DNA of 12,033 nucleotides, from contig DASZHC010000069.1 in NCBI GenBank assembly GCA_035938215.1, forward strand, positions 1 through 12,033, given 5' to 3'. Source of the stretch: DASZHC01 sp035938215. Lineage in GTDB: Bacteria; Verrucomicrobiota; Verrucomicrobiia; Chthoniobacterales; JAFAMB01. Positions within the stretch are counted from its first letter, which is position 1. The number at the start of each line of letters is the position of its first letter. Shown here one piece after another: positions 7,287 to 12,033 of this stretch. Below the pieces are notes generated by a model, which had not been told where the DNA came from, made no database searches, and saw only the letters and a list, made by a program, of their open reading frames with translations. Both the position numbers and the translations under genes were made by a program.

Positions 7287-8309
7287 TCAATCTGCAACTC
7301 GTTGTGTCGTTCGTAGGCCGTATCGGCGCAAGAAGTGGCCGCCTTCCACCAGTTGCCACGCCAACAGCCCGGGAAGTCCAAGGGCCATTTCTCGGACCCG
7401 GCGAATCAAGGCCAAAGCAAACGCGGCTTCCCCAGGGATTCCGAGTAACCCTCCGACAAGAACGTATCCTCCTTCACGCACTCCGAGCGCGCCTGGAACG
7501 AGACATAGCGCCGTCTGTATCCCCTGCCCCACGCATTCAAGAATCAGCGCATTTTCGAAGCTCGCGGGCACACCGATAGCGTGGAGCCCCATCCAAACCT
7601 CCCCCGAACCGGTTACGAATGAGATCATTGTAACGACACAGCAAGCAGCCACAGCCCCAGTTCTCGAGTAGACTTTTCGAAGAGCTTTGTCCAGTTCGCC
7701 GCTTTTTCCGCCGAGTGCCCGCCACTTCTCGTCCTGGGCGCAATTCGAGAGGATTGCGCCAAATATCCGAAACATTCCCATGCGCTGGACGAAGTAGAAC
7801 CCCGCAACCGCCAGGATCGCAACTGGCGCTCCCATCAAAGTCGGGGCGAGCAGATTTGTTTTACCCGTGACGAGGATCAGCAGGGTCAGCCCGAACAGGG
7901 TAAAGATAGTTTGAATGAACACGCTGACGGTTATGTCCATGAGCACTGTTCCTGCACCCACAGCCATCGGCACGCCGCTAAGTATTATCAGACGTGCGCG
8001 CACAATATCGCCTCCTACCTGAGCCGCCGGAACAAGGTTGCTGAAGGACTCTCCCAAAAAGCGCGCCCAGAACGTGGTCCTCACCCGCGGTCGATCCTCT
8101 TTAGGAAAGAGAAGCCACCATTCAAATGAGTCCAGAAAGAGCGGCAGCAAATGGAAAGCCGGGATGACGGCGAGCCACCAGCCCGCTGCTGCGACGGCTC
8201 CGATGACGTCCTGGACCCCCTCGCGTATCAGAAGAATCATGAAAAACAACGCTCCCGCGAAGCCCAGCAGATAAATTGCTGGTCCGATTTTTCTCGCAGC
8301 TTTCTTCAT
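7287..8309 (-). CDS. UPF0104/LPG-synthase-TM-like (HpnL-like) membrane protein, 340 aa
   Basis: Polytopic inner-membrane protein of the lysylphosphatidylglycerol synthase/flippase transmembrane family (PF03706, UPF0104). Roughly eight hydrophobic segments span the length. Two conserved regions are visible: NLVPAAQVGGD (91-101) with RAR following, and PGALGVREGG about 275-285. The pattern is closest, from memory, to HpnL, a protein found in hopanoid loci; no hopanoid enzymes appear in this window, so that name would be an extrapolation. Family members move or handle lipids across the membrane. It has no C-terminal LPG-synthase domain, so it would be a stand-alone transporter-like protein. An in-frame stop lies just upstream of the ATG at 8309. 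It is convergent with the SDR and divergent from the second half-transporter pair. Confidence 0.82.
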   Translation of the reverse strand: MKKAARKIGPAIYLLGFAGALFFMILLIREGVQDVIGAVAAAGWWLAVIPAFHLLPLFLDSFEWWLLFPKEDRPRVRTTFWARFLGESFSNLVPAAQVGGDIVRARLIILSGVPMAVGAGTVLMDITVSVFIQTIFTLFGLTLLILVTGKTNLLAPTLMGAPVAILAVAGFYFVQRMGMFRIFGAILSNCAQDEKWRALGGKSGELDKALRKVYSRTGAVAACCVVTMISFVTGSGEVWMGLHAIGVPASFENALILECVGQGIQTALCLVPGALGVREGGYVLVGGLLGIPGEAAFALALIRRVREMALGLPGLLAWQLVEGGHFLRRYGLRTTQRVAD

Positions 8310-8476
8310 ACGGCGTCCGATCCATCACAAAAGGCTCCCGACAAAAGCCGGCAGCTCTAAGGAGCTCTTCAGCAAAATGATTAGACATCTTCTCCTAAAT
8401 GGCTCAGGAGGATTTATCCAGCCAACTTTAAACGCAGCCCCACGTGCGTATAGTGGCATCAAAAAGAAATAACTGC
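8310..8476. other. Divergent intergenic region, probable promoters
   Basis: This 167-bp gap separates two divergently transcribed membrane-protein genes, so it should carry promoters for both. A small inverted repeat, agctc/gagct (8353-8366), and a tatagt box (8449-8454) are present, but the -35 match for the latter is poor. On the minus strand a short frame opens at 8388 after taggagaag and overlaps the flippase-like gene out of frame; its reality is doubtful. Confidence 0.4.
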
Positions 8477-8887
8477 ATGAGCATAAGGAAAAATTTTCCT
8501 ATAAGACTGGCGGCGGGGTTGCTCCTAGCGATTCTGATCGATACAGCTTTGCAACTTGTTTGGAAATCTGCCGTACTGTCTTTGCCTAGCGATGGATCGC
8601 CTTGGCTCAATGTACAGGCTATTTTGCATAGTCCTCTTTTCATATTCGTCATATTTTTGATGGCATGCCAATTCTTTAATTGGTTGATGGTCCTCGGCAA
8701 CGCAGATTTGAGTTATGCTCAACCCGTCACGTCGTTGAGTTATGTTTCAGTTTTTTGCTTATCCGTTCTCTTCCTGAAGGAAGCGACCGATCTGATTCAG
8801 GTAGCAGGTATCATATTCGTGCTTGCCGGTGTTTGGTTCATCAGTCAGACGGACCATGTCACACAATCCAGGGAACGTGAGGCATGA
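8477..8887 (+). CDS. Four-helix SMR/EamA-like half-transporter, 136 aa
   Basis: First member of the second coupled pair. Four hydrophobic helices are clear. TM1 carries Asp22-Thr-Ala-Leu-Gln26 and Lys30, so Asp22 falls at the position of the proton- and substrate-coupling Glu14 of EmrE. Gln26 and Lys30 are shared with the other three small proteins in the window. TM4 ends in a Gly-rich segment after KEA. The last ~12 residues are charged and cytoplasmic-like. The ATG at 8477 gives a compact N-terminus; a GTG at 8444 would add 11 residues. Its TGA overlaps the next gene's ATG by 4 bp, so the two are probably made in fixed ratio and form a heterodimer. Substrate unknown; acidic TM1 suggests proton coupling, unlike the ArnE-type first pair. 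Confidence 0.83.
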   Translation: MSIRKNFPIRLAAGLLLAILIDTALQLVWKSAVLSLPSDGSPWLNVQAILHSPLFIFVIFLMACQFFNWLMVLGNADLSYAQPVTSLSYVSVFCLSVLFLKEATDLIQVAGIIFVLAGVWFISQTDHVTQSREREA

Positions 8888-9219
8888 TGGGCCAAACCGC
8901 GATCGGTGTGCTCCTCGTAGTCATCTGCGCGCTGCTTGAAGGCGTCGGTCAGGTGTTTTTGAAAAAATCTGTTCTGGGAGCTGTCCGTTGGTATCTTTGG
9001 ATTTCATTTGGCATTGTGATTCTGTCGATTGAAACGATGATATACTCTGAAGCGTTGCTGTTTCTCGATGTCGGTGCCGCGTATGCGATCAGCAGCCTCA
9101 ACCTCATTTCGGTTACGTTCATGTCTCACTGTCTCCTTCGCGAAAAGGTGACTAGAATGCGCTGGATCGGCGTGTGTTTGATTTTTATTGGCGTTAGCCT
9201 GGTAGCAGCACGCGCATGA
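8884..9219 (+). CDS. Four-helix SMR-like half-transporter with EmrE-type glutamate, 111 aa
   Basis: Second member of the coupled pair, the same length as EmrE (110). TM1 contains Glu19-Gly-Val-Gly-Gln23 and Lys27, which lines up without gaps with the EmrE segment around Glu14, Gly17 and Lys22. Later helices show AYAISSLN, corresponding to the AYAIWSG region of EmrE, and a final W-IG pattern. Overlaps the preceding stop (ATGA) and is itself overlapped by the transferase start by 4 bp, so three genes are coupled in series. A second ATG at 8887 is possible. Classical SMR proteins export cations or guanidinium compounds by proton antiport, but coupling to a transferase favours an envelope-building substrate; this is inference. 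Confidence 0.86.
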   Translation: MMGQTAIGVLLVVICALLEGVGQVFLKKSVLGAVRWYLWISFGIVILSIETMIYSEALLFLDVGAAYAISSLNLISVTFMSHCLLREKVTRMRWIGVCLIFIGVSLVAARA

Positions 9220-10403
9220 ATGTGCAACCCTATGAGGTTGAGTTCCTTAAGAAGGCCTCCCAGATTCCAAATTGCCTGTGGGACGCTTGCTTTCAGGTCC
9301 CAGGCGAGGGCCGCTGGTGGTACGAAGCCCTCGAGCAATCTGGCATCGACGACCAGTTCAGCTTTTTTTACGGCTTGATTGCACATCTCGGTTGTCCAGT
9401 TGGAATAGCGCCGGCTTTCCTTATGGACATGCCCGTCGAACAAGTTGCGCCGCAGGCATTTTTGCGGCTATTGCGGCTCATTGGAAAGATCGTGCCGTCC
9501 GTCCTCTGCCAGCGGACCTTATTTGTCGGCTCTCCGATCCTCGATGAAAGCAGTGTCGCCCTCATTCCCCACGTTAATCGGCGTGCTGCGCTTCTTGCTC
9601 TTCAAATTGCGCTGGAGGCGAAAGCCGGTGAGCTTCGTGCTTCTCTGATTGTTTGGAAAGACTTTCCTGAGAGCTCGTCCGCCGATTTGAACTGGCTCTC
9701 GCATCAGCGGCGGCTTTTTCGCGTAATCAGTCTCCCAAACACGATCGTCGAGTTCTCGTCACACCGAAAAGAGGACTATTTCTCGGCGATGAAGGGTTCG
9801 AGGCGGCGTAAGCTGAAAACGAAACTGAGACGCAGTAGAGAGCAGGTTGCGCTCAGTGTGGAAATCGTCCAGCATCCGGACACAAAGACGCTTGACGATA
9901 TCTTTGCCCTATTCTGGCAAACCTATGAAAAATCGTCGTCGAAATTTGAGAGGCTAAATCACAAGTTTTTTGAAGTCTTTGCTAAAAATCAGGCCACGCT
10001 CTTTATCATCCTCCGGGAAAAGGTCACCGGCGAGATGATCGCATTCATGCTCTGCTTCGATATGGGCGAGCGACTGATTAATCTGTTCATCGGTATGGAT
10101 TACAGTCGGCCGAAGGAATGGATGCTTTTTTTCCGCTTATGGGAAGCCGCGGTCGATGTAGCTTTATCGCGCGGTTTTGCTGCCATTGTGAGTGGTCGAT
10201 CGTCGTATGAGGCAAAAATTGAGACGGGACATAAGCTCGTTCCGCTCAACAATTATTGCCGCCACAGCAACATACTTTTACATGCCATCTACCGTATCGT
10301 CGCGCAGAGGCTCGACTGGGCCTCACTGGACGAGGCTCTTGCCCGTTTCCTGAAAGCGCATCCGGAATGCGCTCGCCAGGAACAGGAAGCGTCAATCCAG
10401 TAA
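9216..10403 (+). CDS. FemAB-like/GNAT-fold acyltransferase (BioF2-like), 395 aa
   Basis: Predicted cytoplasmic transferase with a tandem GNAT fold, of the FemAB-like/Acetyltransf_6 (PF13480) type. Relatives add amino acids or acyl groups to cell-wall, polysaccharide or lipid precursors. The second half holds the typical basic segment SRRRKLKTKLRR (about 197-208), after which come FALFWQTYE, a strand with ILREKVTGEMIAF, and a late GRSSYEAKIETG motif. The N-terminal ~170 residues would be the first, divergent GNAT half. No signal peptide or membrane helix is seen. The ATG at 9216 overlaps the stop of the second half-transporter by 4 bp, tying this enzyme to the pair; a shared substrate such as a lipid-linked precursor is the simplest idea. 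The actual donor (aminoacyl-tRNA or acyl-CoA) cannot be told from sequence. Confidence 0.75.
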   Translation: MNVQPYEVEFLKKASQIPNCLWDACFQVPGEGRWWYEALEQSGIDDQFSFFYGLIAHLGCPVGIAPAFLMDMPVEQVAPQAFLRLLRLIGKIVPSVLCQRTLFVGSPILDESSVALIPHVNRRAALLALQIALEAKAGELRASLIVWKDFPESSSADLNWLSHQRRLFRVISLPNTIVEFSSHRKEDYFSAMKGSRRRKLKTKLRRSREQVALSVEIVQHPDTKTLDDIFALFWQTYEKSSSKFERLNHKFFEVFAKNQATLFIILREKVTGEMIAFMLCFDMGERLINLFIGMDYSRPKEWMLFFRLWEAAVDVALSRGFAAIVSGRSSYEAKIETGHKLVPLNNYCRHSNILLHAIYRIVAQRLDWASLDEALARFLKAHPECARQEQEASIQ

Positions 10404-10966
10404 AGATTGGCCGATAAGGTTCAAGCGCGGGCCCACCCCCACGTAAATGCATGTCGCTGCTCCGAGGCCAAACATCGCTAGCCTTCAAACGCTGCTGGTA
10501 GCCCCATCGAGCCACAAAAACAGGTTCTTCCGAGCCATGGCGGTCCTCACAATTTGATGTAAGCTTGGCCAACTCAACGTCATGGAAATAGGTACCACGG
10601 AAAGATAACAAACTAACCACACTATGAACGCTACAGGTGACCGAGTGCAGACGCACAGAGTAAAGCTTCATGTCAGCTACAAAAAACACCTGCTGAGTTC
10701 CTATGTGAATTCGGACGAAGCATATGAGCCGAATGCGGCAGAGAAGAACACCATTGCGACCGTCGATTCGGCGGTCTTCCAAAGTGGTTTCGTAGAATAT
10801 GCTCGTTATATGGCTGGCAAAATCATAAAGAGGGGTCAAACTGAAGACTTCCGCCCCAGGGACGTTGTACTGGACACGAAAAATATTGCTTTTGGAAATG
10901 ATACCGGCGGACAGTCGAGGCTAGGCTTGTACAAAGCCACGCGTACGAAGCCTTCGGGGCAAGCAA
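10404..10966. other. Gene-poor stretch with no convincing gene
   Basis: About 560 bp lie between the transferase stop and the kinase-like stop. A plus-strand frame (10624-11022, 132 codons) and a minus-strand frame (10246-10839, 197 codons) cross it, but they overlap each other, both run into neighbouring genes, neither has a Shine-Dalgarno and neither product is recognised. A 15-base near-palindrome, ggctt-gtaca-aagcc (10924-10938), lies just beyond the kinase-like stop and could help end its transcript, though no T-tract follows on the minus strand. The stretch could hold decayed coding sequence or an unrecognised RNA. Confidence 0.5.
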
Positions 10967-11704
10967 TCACGACAACAAGCCTTCTTCCCATTTTTCGGCT
11001 ACGGGCGAAACTTTGCCGCTGACCAGGTCTGCGAACGTCAATAACGTTTTGCGCGCATCGCCCACGGGATAATAGAACGCGTCCCAATTCTCGCTGTCCT
11101 CGCCATCATGATTTGGAATGATGTAGTCAAAATGCGAGGCTTCTTTGAGTTCGGTATAAGCGCTCGAGGCACGACGCTCGATGTTCTCGAGATCCTTCAG
11201 CGAAAGGATACTCTTCTGGCGCTGTGTGCGGCGCAACAGTTTGCGGCGCATCACATCGGTCAGAAAATCCGACAACGATAGATTCCGCTCCGGCGATTGC
11301 AGAAAAAGGACTTCCTCCCGCGAAAGCGGGGCTAGAAAAATGCTCAGGAGACTGACCTTTGATGCGAACGCTTCCAGCAATTTCCGGCCGATGAACGGGT
11401 TGCCCTCATATAATAAACCCCCGCCAGCGAGTCCCCGGTTCACATCATTTAAATCGACTGCCTGAAGGTCCCCGCGAACATCGAGCACAATGAAATCTTC
11501 CTTGTTGCGAAGTTCCTCAATCTCTTTACGAGATCTGAATTGGTAATCTTTACCATCGGTTTCCCCAGGTCGCGGAGACCGGCAGTTATAAAGCACAAGT
11601 TTACTCAGTTTGGCTGCCTGTTCGGGATAAAACTTGCTGAATGCGGTGTGTAACGGTCCTTTTCCAACGCAAGACGGGCCGGAGAGTATAATAAAGCGTC
11701 CCAT
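10967..11704 (-). CDS. Divergent guanylate-kinase-like P-loop protein, 245 aa
   Basis: Homologue of guanylate kinase, the enzyme that converts GMP to GDP with ATP. The P-loop GPSCVGKG (9-16) and the GMP-loop signature RSPRPGETDGKDYQF (42-56) show the relationship. It departs from true Gmk in several ways: the residue after GK is Gly16 rather than Ser/Thr; the serine expected before the TTR-type arginine is replaced in LVLYNCR (36-42); and the usual YG-containing GMP-contact segment is replaced by VLDVRGD (73-79). At 245 residues it is about 40 longer than ordinary Gmk, with extra sequence at about 125-185. It may be a specialised paralogue that acts on another nucleotide or serves as a binding domain. 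The ATG at 11704 is preferred over a TTG at 11722. It stands alone, convergent with the transferase gene. Confidence 0.82.
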   Translation of the reverse strand: MGRFIILSGPSCVGKGPLHTAFSKFYPEQAAKLSKLVLYNCRSPRPGETDGKDYQFRSRKEIEELRNKEDFIVLDVRGDLQAVDLNDVNRGLAGGGLLYEGNPFIGRKLLEAFASKVSLLSIFLAPLSREEVLFLQSPERNLSLSDFLTDVMRRKLLRRTQRQKSILSLKDLENIERRASSAYTELKEASHFDYIIPNHDGEDSENWDAFYYPVGDARKTLLTFADLVSGKVSPVAEKWEEGLLS

Positions 11705-12033
11705 ACCAGGAACAAAACTCAACGAAAGGAGAAATAAAGTACGATAAGGGGCAAGCCGAAGACCATTGAACCGAGAACAGTGCTCTTGTCAAAGACGCAA
11801 CCAGGTTGGCAGCGTCTTCAAGTTTATGATTATGAGCTACTTACACGAGTAGTGAATTCGTCCAGACTAAGGGGGTATTGGCCGGGCAACAAAAGCAGCA
11901 ACAGACCATGCCACTCAGTTCAAACCTATTTGTAATGTTGAGGTAACCTTTCGGTCAGGCGACTTGCGTTTAATCTTGTGCGCTTCTCGTTCTGAAGAGT
12001 CGTCTCGTTTTGATCGCCGGTCTGCCCGTAGCT
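11705..12033. other. 329-bp upstream region, no gene seen
   Basis: Only short, overlapping frames occur here and none resembles a protein. The part next to 11704 should contain the minus-strand promoter of the kinase-like gene, but no clear -35/-10 pair stands out. A hairpin with a 7-bp stem, aagacgc/gcgtctt (11792-11818), is present; with no T-run after it, its role is open. Confidence 0.5.

Noticed and set aside
8122..8388. 88-codon minus-strand frame with taggagaag before its ATG
   Set aside because: Although the upstream purine run is suggestive, most of the frame overlaps the flippase-like gene out of register and the product is not recognisable. A short leader peptide cannot be excluded.
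8426..8454. Possible sigma-70 promoter before the second half-transporter pair
   Set aside because: The tatagt box is acceptable, but the hexamer 17 bp upstream matches the -35 consensus at only two of six positions.
10246..10839. 197-codon minus-strand frame
   Set aside because: It overlaps the 3' end of the transferase gene and the competing plus-strand frame, with no motif or Shine-Dalgarno.
10624..11022. 132-codon plus-strand frame
   Set aside because: It runs into the 3' end of the kinase-like gene, lacks a ribosome-binding site and matches nothing I know; it stays a weak possibility only.
1..12033. CRISPR array, tRNA, rRNA or transposase genes
   Set aside because: No regularly spaced repeat-spacer pattern, tRNA-like fold, rRNA segment or transposase domain was found on reading either strand; the only repeats are the 25-mer pair and the heptamer array.

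Overview
The window is bacterial chromosomal DNA: densely packed genes, intergenic gaps mostly under 200 bp, several 4-7 bp start/stop overlaps, and moderately high GC. The ALDH16-type protein, the period-7 tandem repeat in an intergenic gap and the palindromic extragenic element suggest a Gram-negative soil bacterium, perhaps Acidobacteriota or Verrucomicrobiota. That placement is inference; there is no rRNA or other strong marker in the window.

Region 1 (1-323) has no gene. It holds a 25-bp exact direct repeat whose copies lie 227 bp apart, with a large imperfect hairpin between them. It looks like an extragenic repeat or the remnant of a small mobile element.

Region 2 (324-4271, +) is a probable catabolic operon: a two-domain aldehyde dehydrogenase of the ALDH16 type, a small LsrG-like ABM-domain protein, and an iron-type alcohol dehydrogenase. 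The last two overlap. The ALDH16 protein keeps its catalytic cysteine but has lost three other standard active-site residues. A nine-fold heptamer tandem repeat fills the gap before the ABM gene.

Region 3 (4377-10403) is a membrane and envelope-lipid region. In order it has: a fatty-acid desaturase/hydroxylase with three histidine boxes (+); a translationally coupled pair of four-helix SMR/ArnE-type half-transporters (-); a classical short-chain dehydrogenase (+); a UPF0104/HpnL-like polytopic protein (-); and a second coupled pair of four-helix proteins (+) that runs with a 4-bp overlap into a FemAB/GNAT-fold transferase. The two pairs differ at the position of EmrE Glu14: Ser/Thr in the first pair, Asp/Glu in the second. 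A reasonable but unproven reading is that the region makes, flips and decorates a lipid or lipid-linked envelope component.

Region 4 (10404-12033) has a gene-poor stretch of about 560 bp, then a divergent guanylate-kinase-like protein on the minus strand with an altered P-loop and GMP site, then 329 bp with no recognisable gene.
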